DNA from: Cycas panzhihuaensis
Taxonomy: Eukaryota; Cycadophyta
NCBI GenBank assembly: GCA_023213395.1
Contig: CM041465.1
Span: 19,406,001-19,470,000 of the forward strand
DNA length: 64,000 bases
Reading direction: 5' to 3'
Below the pieces are notes generated by a model. That model did no database searches. It saw nothing but the letters and a program-made list of their open reading frames with translations, and had not been told where the DNA came from. Of the stretch, positions 11,177 through 22,599 are shown piece after piece. The position numbers and the translations under genes are program-made. How positions within the stretch are numbered: the first letter of the stretch is position 1; every line of letters starts with the position of its first letter.

Positions 11177-11708
11177 ATTAATGAGTATAAACTATGACAA
11201 GACCATACTCTGAGCTTTCACCTACCTGTTAAAGAGTCTAAACTATGACAAGATTAACACTCTAAGCTTCCATTTGCTTGTTAATAAGTATAAACTATGA
11301 TAAGGCCAAATGCTCCAAACCTTCTTTTACCTATTAATGAGCTAAAACTACGATAGGACATATGCTCTAAGGCATTGATTGTTAACGAGGTTAAAAGATG
11401 ATAATCAGCCTCTAAAAGCCTTCACCCTATTAATGAGGCTAAACTAGGATGGATTTTCTCTGAAAAGTCATCTATTAATAAGTTTAAACTATGAAAGTCT
11501 ATCCTTTTTGCTCTAGCAAAAAGATTTTACTCTGAAAAGTCATATATTAATGATTTTAAACTATGACAATTTATCCTTTTTGCCCCGACAAAAAGATTTT
11601 GCTTCGAAAAGTCATCTGTTAATGAACTTAAGCTATGATAGTCCATCCTTTTTGCTCTAGAAAAAAAGACTTCCCTCTAATACATGGTTAATAAGAGATA
11701 AACTATAA
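11177..11708 (+). repeat. Array of the post-ORF motif before the 3' LTR of Tat-A
   Basis: About ten copies of (T)TAATGAGnnTAAACTATG at roughly 11177, 11228, 11279, 11332, 11381, 11428, 11472, 11545, 11617 and 11685. The last part is a true tandem repeat of period 72, with units starting GAAAAGTCAT at 11462, 11534 and 11606. A shorter array occurs at the same place in Tat-B (31330-31556). Tandem repeats in the 3' untranslated region are known for Tat elements and can seed satellites. Confidence 0.78.
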
Positions 11709-12210
11709 CCAAGTATACAGTAGACACCCATCTAGTTTGTGGGTATTTGGTGATGAGTTCCCATCTAGTTTATGGGTAGTAGGTAAGTTTTTTATAATAG
11801 TAGACACCTAGTTCTTTTAGGTGAAAAGACCACTATAGCGACATTTATGAGATGAATACCCAGTCTTTTTGGGTAACTTGGTTGACACCCAGTCCTTTTG
11901 GGTAGTTTGGTTAACACCCAATCTTTTTGGTTTGTTTCTTAGAGATAATGTATGCCTAGTCCCTTTGGGAAAGGGATGCAAATGTTACCTCTTTTGGTTA
12001 GGATTAGTCTGTCCTTTTGAGTAACTCTACCAATAGAAACTTTCTAGAATCAAGTTTCAATACAAATTTTATCTCACCATGGAGAAGTATCATATCATCA
12101 TCCATATATTTCATATAGTTCTTATCACTTTCACTAGAGTAACAAGTATTCATGTCATTGCCACCTCTCACTGTTCTATGTCTTTTCTTAGAATAAGAGC
12201 CTCAGATGCT

Positions 12211-12221
12211 AAGGGGGTAAA
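12211..12221 (+). promoter_or_regulatory. Polypurine tract of Tat-A
   Basis: AAGGGGGTAAA directly before the LTR start TGTTTCATC. It would prime plus-strand DNA synthesis. Confidence 0.75.
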
Positions 12222-14432
12222 TGTTTCATCAAAAACCTAGCCTCTTTGTTTACATTTGGATTATATTAGTAAATCAGTGTATGTTATATGGTTTTATTGA
12301 TGATAATTGATGGATGTTGATTATATTTAATGGATTGAGCTTTGTTTTATTGAAATGATGCATGATTTTTTATTGATGAAATGTAATGAATGATGATGTA
12401 GCTTATATTCTTATTATTCTGCCAATGACATAAACTATGGAAACAAAGTTTGCTTTATGATCAACTTAACCTTATGATTCTTTCAAAGTTTGTCATTTTT
12501 ATCTTATTTTTGAGATTTCACCCATGGTTTTGTCATTTATCACTCTTTTGGTCTGTACTTAATGCATTTCACCTCATTCTGAGCTTGTTTACTCTTTGAT
12601 GAACTCATTTTGGTGATTCAAAGCTCATTAAATATCAATTTTTATCAGTTTTTGGTCAAATTATCACTTTACTAAATTTGTGTTTTTCACTCTATCAAAA
12701 ATGTGACTAATTATGTTTTTAGAATAAAGTCACATTTTTGGTAGGTGAAAAACACGACCAGTCACGTTTTTCACTATCATGTAATGAAAATTTAGGTAGA
12801 TCACCAAAATTTTTGCATGTTGCCACCTAGATTCAATGGAATTTGATTCTCTCAACCCATAGAAGTGATAAATAGTTATTGTTGATTGTAAATTAAAGGA
12901 GAAGAAGTGACTTTTACTCTAGTATTGTGAGATTTTGTGAAGTTTTTGGAGATTTCTTGAGAACTGCTACTATAACTTTGAAAACTTTATTTTCTAAGGA
13001 TTATTGGGTGAAATATTGAAGAAGTTTTGTTATTGTCTTACTGCTACTTGATTGTTGATAGTCTAAGCTTCTATTTTCTTGGATCTTTATTAGTTTTATG
13101 CTTCAAACTTCTCTTAATTTGGTAAGATCTTTCTTATTGAGTTTCAAACTTATTTCATGGTGTTTTAAAGGTAATCTTGGCTTAAAATCTTTTCTTTTCA
13201 CTGGTTGATTATTGTCATACTCTTGTTTAGACTTTTGATACTAAAATATATATTGAAAGGTCTTCCATTTATCTGGTTCCTTAAGGATAAACTAGGGTAG
13301 GGCATGGCCATCTCTCCACCATATATCTTGCAATTTCTTCCTACTCTCTCATAATAGTTTATATTTTAGTTGGATTGCCATTTACTTTTGGCATTGTTTG
13401 GCTCTATTTTAGCCTCTTTGGATTGTTGATTCTTCCTTCTTTGATCTTGATTTGAAAGAAAGTATGTAGGAAAGTTAGTCAAGTGAAAAGAAAACTACCA
13501 TTATGAGGTATTCTTTACAATAGGAAATAAATGTTTATCTTATATCTATGATTGCATGCACTTTCATTTTTAAGTTAGTCCTTTTATCTTGAGAATGAAA
13601 AGTTGATAGTGTTATTTGGTCGAAGTATCTCTGATTTTTAGTCTTACATTGGATTCAAGGATTCCTTTTAGAGCTCTTACTACTATAATTGCAATAGAAC
13701 CTTTGGTGATTATTCTTGCATCGATGATTATTATTCAGATTTATGACTTATACATCATCTCATAGGTCTAAACGTTATTAGAAAATAGCAATAGTTTCCT
13801 TTAAGAATCTCTCTTTTTGTGCATTATTTCATCACTTTTTTAAAGAGAATTCATTGCATGCATTAAGGTTGGAGTATATTAGCTAGGTTTGCATGTTGAT
13901 TAATCTCTTTTAAAAAGAAATTTGTATAAAAATTATATAGTGAGTTTTAGATTTCAAGTAGCATTATCTTTTTTAAAATGTATCATGCATGTTACATATA
14001 GGAAACCTATCTCATAGTTGCATGTGAATCTTTTATTTTGAAAACAAAAAATAAAATAAAAGGACTTGCATGCATAGTTTCTAGTTTGTTTACTTTTATT
14101 TTCAAAAAAAAAAAAGACTTATATGAGTTTAATCTTGCAGTTTCTTTGGTTGTATTATCTTGCTTTCTTAGCTTTGTATATTTGCAACTATATCAAAACC
14201 TAAAAACCTAAACAAGATAAACTACCATTTACATTAGCTTACCCTCTCTCACATCTTAGTAAAACTCAAAAGGTTGAAATAATTACATGAGAGGAATCCC
14301 TAAGAAGGAGATTGAAATATTATGAGTGTGGTTCTGAACTCATTTGTCAAGTCGTATAAGTTCATGGATTCTATCACCCTATTTTACATCCATACCTTTC
14401 GTCATATCCCATTCTCACTTAGGTAGATGGCA
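12222..14432 (+). repeat. LTR of Tat-A
   Basis: About 2.2 kb, from TGTTTCATCAAAAACCTAGC to ...ATGGCA, just before a primer-site-like sequence. It aligns with the LTR of Tat-B (31843-33998) at the start, at the palindrome region and at the end. It holds a perfect 12-bp-stem hairpin (arms 12697-12708 and 12728-12739) and an imperfect one (12745-12774). Short frames inside are not genes. Confidence 0.75.
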
Positions 14433-14435
14433 CTA

Positions 14436-14458
14436 CTAGGCGAAGACTCCTCCTTAGG
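14436..14458 (+). promoter_or_regulatory. Primer-site-like sequence after LTR-A
   Basis: The bases after the LTR, TAGGCGAAGACTCC..., match those after LTR-B (34003-34025), TAGGTGGAGACTCC.... The position and conservation fit a tRNA primer site. I cannot assign the tRNA. Confidence 0.5.
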
Positions 14459-16039
14459 AGTTGGGCAAAATTGGTCCTTTAGGTCTTCTTGAGCTTTGTA
14501 TCTCCCAATTGTAATCATAAAAGAAATCAAAAGATATTAAGTTTAGGTCCTCTCTCGGCCCCAACCATCTTTTTTGGTAGCCTTTCTAAGGATTAAACCT
14601 AAGAGCCCCCTAGAACGGCCACCAATAATAGAGAAAAAGGAGGTAAAAATTTAGAAATCCTTCTTTTCCTTGTAATGATATCTCTCAACCCTTTTCTTTT
14701 ATGAAATTCTACTTACTTACTACTCTTTTGGTGTTCATGAACCCTCCTTATGCTATTTCATTATTATCTATAAGGATTGTATAAAGGACACTAATCATTT
14801 TATAAACTTTTTGGTCTCTCCATTCTTCTAATCTTTTGTAGAAGTCTAGGTAGAAACCCTATTCTAGGGATTTTAAAACATCCATGAGAAACTATTGCTT
14901 TTAGCTAAGTACATGCAAGTATACATTAACACATAAAGTAAGGTAATGATATACTAATATCTAGGCCCTAGATAGTACCTATATATGAGGTTAAACCTCC
15001 ACGTATCCTTTAGTATATAGGAGGACCCTTATTGGCCATCTTCCTATAACTTAGAATAAGAAATTGCTTGACTACTTATAACTCTATAGTGAACTAGTTA
15101 GTAGTTAGCACTAGGAATCTACCCTTCCCAAACACCATAGACATAGATAGTATGGCTATAAGTAAAATAATTCTTAATAGTTAGTGCTTTAAGATATTGG
15201 GATAATCATTATTATCGATTAAGAAGCTTATAAAATGGCCTACAAACTAGACAAGCCTTGTGTTTAAAATCTATTCAAAAAGTTAATTGCTTAGACATTA
15301 TTTTACACTAGTAAAAGACTGTAAGAAAATAATAAAATAAATATATATAAAATCTCCTCATGAGTAGAAGATAAAGAAGAGAAGAAAGAAAGTTATCATA
15401 GTGAAATATTGCATATCATAATAAAACCAAGGCTACCAAATCTATTCAAAATTCTTGTTTATAAATCCCTTCCTATTTGAACCTTTAGTTATAGATCCTA
15501 AAGGTCTTCATCATCAAACTAATATAAAATGGGGAAAAAGGTTGCTTATAAGCTTATACCTCCACAAGAACACTTTGGCCTATATCATTTTTTTACAAGA
15601 AAAATCTATACTAGAGGTCTATGCATAAAAAAAAATATATCTATAACTTGAATTTTACCCTTATTTTTTATACATCTTATTTTAATAAGTGTATGACACT
15701 GATCACTTTACACTAGTTTAGTTTTAACCTTAATTTTTGGGAAAAAATAACATACAAGCATCTTGTGGACCCCATAACCCAATTTTCAATCTTAATCTCA
15801 TCTACATCATCTTAACAAGCTTTTCACACTTACCTTAGTGAACTAACTAAAATTGTTATAATTTTTGGGGGGTTAATAGGTTGTAGATTCCTAATATATT
15901 CCCTACCCCTTTTGCACTATTCCCCAATTCTCTAGTCCTATTTTATCAACCTAATCCTTTTTTCTTTAGTTAGCCCTTTCTTCTCCCCTAATTCCTTCTT
16001 ATTTTAATCTCTTTTTTTTTTTTTCTAATAGCTTATATT
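14459..16039. other. Unassigned AT-rich stretch
   Basis: The first hundred bases resemble the leader after LTR-B. Beyond that I see no domain, no recognisable repeat and no long frame. It probably holds a breakpoint between the A leader and the unrelated gag that follows. Confidence 0.4.
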
Positions 16040-17100
16040 TGTATATATGATGGCTCACTCAAGTAGATTAAATATCTATACTAGAGACCCAATTTACTAC
16101 TATGATTGATAATGCTAATAATTTAATGAATAACTTTACAATGTTATCTATTCAGGTGATGAACATAATTGAAAAGTTGTCTACTCATATGTCTAATATG
16201 GCATCTACTTCTAACTTAATAGGTACTTCAAACTCATTAGTAGCTCTCCTCTACCTCCACCCCTACCATGATAGTAACCATTTTACCACAAAATCATAAT
16301 ATGAACATTTTATCTTGATCTTAATAAGGACATCATGAAAAGTTAGATAAGAAAGCTAGAATTGTACTTTTCTCTGAACCCTATGTCTCTTGATGATCAA
16401 TTAACCTTTGCCTTTATTTATCTTAAATATAAAGTACATCATTGGTTTTATCAGTGGTAGTGAGAGAATCCAACAAATTAAACATAGGCCTTAGTTTTAC
16501 AAGAATTTCTTTGAGTAGTATGAAGAAGCATGGAATGAATCTTTCTTTATTCAACTCACTTAGCTCAAATAAATAACATCTATGGAAATATATATTGAAG
16601 AATTTAAAAGATTATAAAATTAAGTCACCCAATCACTTGATCTATAAATAGTGATTGATATATATGTATCTAAGCCTAAGGAGTTCATTTAAATATGCCT
16701 TAAGATGATCCCCCTAATAAATATAAGAGAAGCCATATCTATATCCATAGTAGTTAAGGCCAAGCTTATAGTATAATGATCATCTATTTTCCATCATGAC
16801 TTCACTTGGTACCATTGTCCTTAGCTAGTAGACTAATAATGTCAATATTTATACATGGATGAGTCATAGTCTCCATTAATAAAGACCTCATCAAATCCCA
16901 TCCATATACCAATAAAAGAAGTAAATAGAAATAGAGAGGTTGGACACTACATCAAATGCTTAGAGAAGTAGACCCCTAGTCATGGAAGAGTTTGAAAAGC
17001 TAAGCTTATAGTCTTTACTATGGACCTAACCTATCTTTAGAGGAAGATTCAAATATTGACTATGAATTTGAGAAATAACCACCATAAGAGCCTTCCCCAA
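16040..17100 (+). pseudogene. Gag remnant of a non-Tat gypsy element
   Basis: Decayed capsid gene. The readable part at about 16500-16780 contains EEAWNESFFIQLTQLKQ, then YIEEFKRL and VSKPKEFI. This is the layout of the retrotransposon gag domain seen in chromovirus-type gypsy elements (L-QLKQ..SV-EYI-EFE-L...GLK-EI). The upstream frame at 16102-16299 is probably its N-terminal part. It does not resemble the Tat gag at 34100-34911 or 37755-39560, so it comes from a different element. Stops are frequent. Confidence 0.55.
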
Positions 17101-17439
17101 ATCTTAAGCCTAAAATTTCCTTATCTATTGTTTCCTCTACTTCTTACCCTAAACCACTTCAGATGAAGGGCACACTTCAAAAAACCCTTATCACCATTAT
17201 AATTGGAAATCGAATATAACTTAATTTCATTAAAATATCCTTGGATAAGCAATTTAACTTGTATATTATACAAAAACATTAATTCACTTATTCCTTACCC
17301 TATGCATGACTAATAAAAAAATTATATATTCATATTAGCACATGCCACTTAGTCTCAAACTTTTATGTTTTATCTGCAGGAGGGTAAAACATGCTAAGGT
17401 AGAAGGCAAATTACAATCAATGAACCTAATGGACTAACC

Positions 17440-17790
17440 TAAGGTGTAATCGATAAGCCCATGAAGTGAGAGAAATGTGACACCCAGCCTAAGGTGCTCG
17501 TGTACCTCCTAGATACAAGTGTGGGGTATATAATGGCTCCTGCTCATCACTATATGGCTATCCTAGGCCAACCTAGCTGTAGACTAACATATGCAAGTGA
17601 TATCAGTTGCTTCTTATGGTGAACCTATGATGGTCTAGAAGAAATAAGAAACAATGTATACATACACCTATATGTTCTCTTTATCCAAAGTATGCAAGTA
17701 GGACAATTCTACCTAGGGAGACGCTAGTACCCCATGAGTTTGAGGACTCATAATTATGTGATCCCTCCCTTCATTTAGGCTTTCGCAAAT
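17440..17790 (+). pseudogene. Protease-like remnant after the non-Tat gag
   Basis: The translation reads VLVYLLDTSVGY near 17495-17525, resembling the D-T/S-G start of retroviral-type aspartic proteases. FYLGRR follows near 17710, resembling the later LLGRPW motif. It follows the gag remnant in the same direction, as expected. The stretch 17100-17440 between them is featureless. Tentative. Confidence 0.4.
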
Positions 17791-17799
17791 AGAGTGTAG

Positions 17800-19830
17800 G
17801 GACTAACCTAGGTGCATATGTGTTTTCTTTTTCCTTTTTTTGTTTGAGTTTCTTTTGTTCAAAGAACTTGACCTAATATAGATGAAGTAATTAAAAAAGG
17901 AAAAGGATGCAATGAAACAAGAAAAAAAAAAAGTAAAATAAACTTCTTTTTTTTTTTTTTTTTCTTTTCTTTTTTTCTTCCTTTTATAGGAAAGGGAATT
18001 AATAACTAAGACAAAGAAAGATAAAGGAAAGGGAGATAATTAAGCTAATATGCACCTCTCTCTCCTTTCCTTTATTTTTTTTTTCACTATTTCTATTTTG
18101 ATGTCTCTCCCCTTTCCATCTCTCTCTTTTTTTTTTTTAAGAATTAAAAGGAAGAAGGTAATGAAATAAAATGTTGTAAAAATGTAAAGGAAAGAGTAGT
18201 ATGCACCTGTGGCAATGGACATTCGATGAAGGAGAGCTTAGCATCCACAATCATCATGCACTTGGTGAAAGATGAAAGAAAAATGGATAACTCACCTACC
18301 CTTAAGAGAAATCTGATAGCATTTCTGCTTGTTAGATATCCTTATGATAGAAAGAGGAAATAAAAAAAAATGACAATTCTAAAGAAAAATACAAATGAAC
18401 ATGACTATTACCTACCTCTTCTATGCACAGTTATAATGAATAGTAATGGAAAATTCCTTTATATGAATCCATCAAATTAAGGTCTTGAAAATGCTATTCA
18501 CTTCCCCTGCATGCAAATTAGCTTCCTATCCAAGAATATATAACACATTATATATGGTACTAAATAGAAGTCAATCAAAATGTCATATAAACTATAAAGT
18601 AAGAAGATGCTAACCATAAACTAGTAATCATATAAACAAAATGATAAAGAAGGGATGGAGGGCCTCAAAATGGCATTGTCCCCCTATATGTCTTCCTCTT
18701 TAGCTTTTGAATCTATCCACTGGAAACTAGGAAATTTAGCAAGCAAAGTGGTAGCAAGATCAAGCAACATCAAATAACAAACAACCTAATCAAGGATAGT
18801 ATCATGAAAAGAAATAATGAAGATACTATCTAATACCAAATCATCAAGCATTCACATAGCATAGTAAAGACTAGATGAAAATAAGAAGAAGGAAAACTAT
18901 TTCAAAGGCTAGAGGGTGGATTATCGATCTCTTTATTTGGAAGTAGTGGCCAATGATATGACAAAATCTCCCTCAAGGCCTCTTCCAGCTATCTTGAACA
19001 TATATCATTGATCCTTATTATGAGTAACTAGTTGAACTCCTAAAAGCTAATAATCATGACTAAATTTGACAACATGTACCTAGCGTCTCCCTCGCACAAT
19101 GGTCTTTTACTTTACCTTTGAAAAAAGGGGGGATTTATAGGAAAATCTAAGGTGAGGAGTAGGTGGTTTCTTGCCCATAATGCAAGGGAAACTACCCACT
19201 AGTAATCATATACTAAGTGCATGGTTAGAGAAGATTTTTGGTGATAGAATCAAGAAAAATCTAGAAAAAAGAACTTTGAGGTAATGTTTATCCCCCTAAC
19301 ATAGATAGGAGTTTACCTGGGGATGATGTGGCTTATCAGGTCCAAGATCTATCTCACCAATGGTGGACTATGACCATTACACCTAAATCTAGGTTGGTGA
19401 CAATAATATTGTGAATTCTTTTGTAGTACCATGAATATATCTATGGTACCATAAGATACTTTTTGGTATAAGAAACAAAAACAAAAATCATAACAGTATG
19501 ATAGCAGAAGATATTTTTCATCATTTTACCTTTGTACAAGCTTATAAATCTATGAAAAAAAGGGCCTATAAGTATCTATCTATCACTACTAAGTGAAAAT
19601 AGATTGAGGACAAGGTAAAACGATGGGGAAATAATCAATTATAATGAGGAGATAGATCACATGTAATTGGGGAGGCACCATTTTTCCAACTTAAGAACGC
19701 TAGTGGGGGACATGAGGGCTTGGATATGTTTCTTTCTTATCATCAGCTAAAATGAAAGATATAGCTTAAACAATCAAGTAAAAATGGTAAGTATATATCT
19801 ATCATATAAGCTCAATATATGTATATCAAA
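17800..19830 (-). repeat. LTR of Tat-F, main part
   Basis: Decayed LTR on the minus strand, continuing from 27622-27544 across Copia-2. It keeps GGTAC-type short palindromes (ATGGTACCAT near 19440-19450). It also keeps the stretch CCCC...GGGGGATAAA near 19290-19320, which corresponds to CCCCAACG...GGGGGATAAA at 35566-35600 in Tat-C. The distal end near 17800 is approximate. T- and A-rich tracts occur at 17940-17980 and 18060-18140. Confidence 0.5.
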
Positions 19831-20181
19831 TGAAAATAGGATAATAAAAGGAGTGGATCTATCCTTCATCACCAGGCACTATATGAAAATAGTGGATCTA
19901 TCCTTCATCTTCATGCAGTAAATACAAAGGCAAATATAGGAGCAAGAGAGACTTAAGAGATTGAGAGTAGCTCTCACAAAATGGGGAGGTAAGAATTAGC
20001 CTCCTCCATTGAGCTTTTACTTTTATATTAAGAGAGGGAGCATTAGAGTTAGGCAAAATAAAATTATATATAATGCACATAAAAATGCATTTCACTTAAG
20101 TGATGTAATTTAAAGTTCACTTAAGACCCTTTTTAAAAATAATCAACTAATGCAATGACCTTGTGACATTAACCTGTTTCA
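19831..20181 (-). repeat. Left LTR of Copia-2 (3' LTR)
   Basis: It matches 27247-27543. Its outer end is longer because the segment around GGATAGATCCACT is duplicated (near 19850-19865 and 19891-19905), each copy followed by a TTTTCA terminus on the minus strand. Confidence 0.8.
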
Positions 20182-20196
20182 ATCTCCCCCTTAATG
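20182..20196 (-). promoter_or_regulatory. Polypurine tract of Copia-2
   Basis: Minus-strand TTAAGGGGGAGAT directly before the 3' LTR start TGAAACAGG. Confidence 0.75.
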
Positions 20197-20649
20197 GTAG
20201 AAGGTCATTTCATCCTATTTTATTCTATCCTATGAGGTCTTCATTTGATCCTCTTATAAAGCAAACTACTATGACACTTTTGTGGGAAACCCTCATGGGG
20301 AAGAAAACCCATAAATTTTCTAATCTACTAATGTGGCTCAGGTGACTCTTTAAATGAATCCAGATAGTTAATTAATACAATGAATTTTATAGCTAAAATC
20401 TACTAAGTCTCCATATAGCATTGGTTCATCTCCCATGCCATTTCAGACTTTCACAAGTTCTAATTTTCTAAAATGATACAACCCTTATCCTTTCGTGCCC
20501 ACAAGGGGTTTTCACAAATGGGATAGAGTAGAGACTTATTGTTATCCTGCTGCACCCATAAGGGGTTTTTTATGAATGAGACAGAGTATGATGGTCATAT
20601 TATCATCTCCTTCAATCAATCAGAGATGGAGGCCTTAAGGCTGAGTTAC

Positions 20650-21370
20650 CCTCAAAACTATTCAAACTTCACCCTCTTCAATAGTTTGGTGAAGATATCA
20701 GCCACTTGATTTGTTGTGGGGCAGTACTCCAATTGAATTATTCCATCATGAACTACTTCTCTAATCTTGTGAACTTTCATACTTATATCTTTAGTATGAT
20801 TGTGAAATACAGGATTTTTAGCCATTTGAATTATAGATTGATTATCTACATATAAGCTAGTAGAACTTTTTTGGGTGGCATTTAATGTATTCAACAATTT
20901 TATAAGCCATATCACCTCCTTACTTATCTCAGAATTAATAATATATTTGGCTTTGGTAGTTGAGTCTACAACTATCTTCTGTTATCTAGATCTCCATGAT
21001 ATTGGTGCTATTCCAAGAAATGTTATGTACCCATATGTAGATCTTCTTATATCTTTATCTCTGGAAAAGTATGAGTTAGTGTATGCATAAAGTTTAAATT
21101 CTACATTGAGTTCATACAACATACCATATTTATTGGTCATCTTTAGGTACCTCAACACTTATATTGTAGCTTGTTAGTGATTCTACTTAGGATTTATCAT
21201 GAATCTTGCAAGAATACTGATAGAGTGTGCAATATCTAGCCTTGTGTTGGTAGTATAAATGAGACTACCTACAAGTTACCTATAGAGTGTTGTGTTTGCC
21301 TCCCCAATATTACCATTAGCTGAGAGTTTAATATTAGGTTCCATAAGTGTAGCTACCAGTCGAGAACCTT
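20650..21370 (-). pseudogene. Copia-2 RNase H
   Basis: End of pol on the minus strand. At 20915-20658 it reads SLYVDNQSIIQMAKNPVFHN, then HTKDI and QVADIFTK, the standard copia RNase H terminus with the DNQSA-type motif. Upstream (21370-20915) only pieces remain, such as the region of GSLIYTT..RLDI near 21280-21220. It would have removed element RNA after copying. Confidence 0.85.
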
Positions 21371-22110
21371 CCAACTAAAACTTTGTCAAAAGATCATTGA
21401 TATATTTTTCTTGGGAGAGAAAGATTTTTCCATTCTTTTGAGTTACTTCAATTCCTAAGTGATATTTCATTAACTCGATGTTAGACAATTCAAAAGTTTT
21501 AGCAAGGTCTTTCTTCAATTGGTTGATTACATGTTCACTATTCCCTATTATTAGCATATCATCCATTAAGATTAAGAGGTAAGTGACTTTATCATTTTGG
21601 CACTTAATGAATAGTGTTGCATCAATATCTTGATAGTCACAAACTTCATATTCAAGTTGCCCCATTCTTTTAGACAACTTGGTAAACTAAGCACAAGGGG
21701 CTTGTTTAAGGCAATACAAGGACTTTTTGAGCCTATAAACCTTATGCTCTTGATTAACAATCTCGTATTCTTTTGGCTAAGCCATGTAAATTTCTTCTTT
21801 AAGGTCCCCATTAAGAAATGTAGTCTTAATATCAAGTTGGTGGATTTTCCATCCCTGTTGAGCAACCAAGGCTATAAGAGTTCTGATTATAGGCCACTTG
21901 GTTATAGGAGCAAAGATTTTAGTATAGTCGATGCCTTCCCTTTGCATGAATCCTTTTGCTACCAACCTCGCCTTGTGTTTTTTTAGGGTGCCATCTAATT
22001 TGTACTTTTTTTAAACACCCATTTATTTTGAAGTACCTTTGTTCCAAGTGGTAGATCAACAAGCTCCCATATACAGTTCTTAATAAGAGATTGGTACTCT
22101 TCATTGATGG
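21371..22110 (-). pseudogene. Copia-2 reverse transcriptase
   Basis: Overlapping minus-strand frames give the whole RT: a WVFKK-type segment near 22020, ARLVAKGFMQREGIDYTKIF at about 21980-21910, and LDIKTTFLNGDLKEEIY near 21845-21790. The active-site stretch LLILMDDMLIIGN follows near 21585-21545, then the segment with KYHLGIEV near 21470. The active site is LMDD rather than YVDD, but both aspartates are kept. At least two frameshifts and several stops make it non-functional. Confidence 0.88.
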
Positions 22111-22599
22111 TATTTCTCCAAGCTATATGCTTTATAGCTTCTTGGTATGTTAGAGGCTCTTCATTAAGAGCAAGATGTAGTTCTACTGCTTCAAGCTAAA
22201 TAGAAAGTGATTCATGCATCCTTTCTCTATGGGCACTTCTAGTACTAGTTTTGCCTACCTCATCTGGTTGCATATCCTTGTGTAGCTAGTAGATTTCATA
22301 AAAACCTTAAGTTGGGAATAAGGTTTTCATTTCCATAACCTCTTAATCTTCATTTTGATCCTGAAGAGGATCATGTAAAATGTTTAGCAAAGAGGAAGTT
22401 GATGATGCTGGAGAAGATGGGCCAGCCACTAATGTTGGAGAAGATGGCCCTTCTGCTATGGCTTTGCCTCTATCAACTTGGTTGTTCATAGATGATGGTG
22501 CTAGATGTATACACATTGGATGGGAGTCATAGCTTGTATCCTCTAGGGATATATTATCATATTCCAAGATTTTGAGCAACTATTGAGTATCTTCTCCCC

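Larger units (their letters stand above)
1..14432 (+). mobile_element. Tat-A: degraded Tat-type Ty3/gypsy retrotransposon (3' part)
   Basis: The order is integrase remnant, aRNH, antisense PMD gene, repeat array, polypurine tract, LTR. The 5' half lies outside the window. Every part aligns by eye with the better preserved Tat-C (34912-51516) and Tat-E (55900-63057), but the copy is AT-rich and full of stops, so it is old. Copia-1 (2132-7453) is inserted in its aRNH. Its PMD gene lies downstream of the aRNH, unlike in C and E. The LTR at its end is followed by a primer-site-like sequence, so it may be shared with a second, tandem element. A second RNase H after the integrase is the known hallmark of the Tat clade; placement within that clade is inference. 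Confidence 0.8.

Noticed and set aside
11177-11708. CRISPR-like regularly spaced repeat
   Set aside because: Spacing is irregular (about 44-75 bp), the units are diverged and the context is a plant retrotransposon untranslated region.
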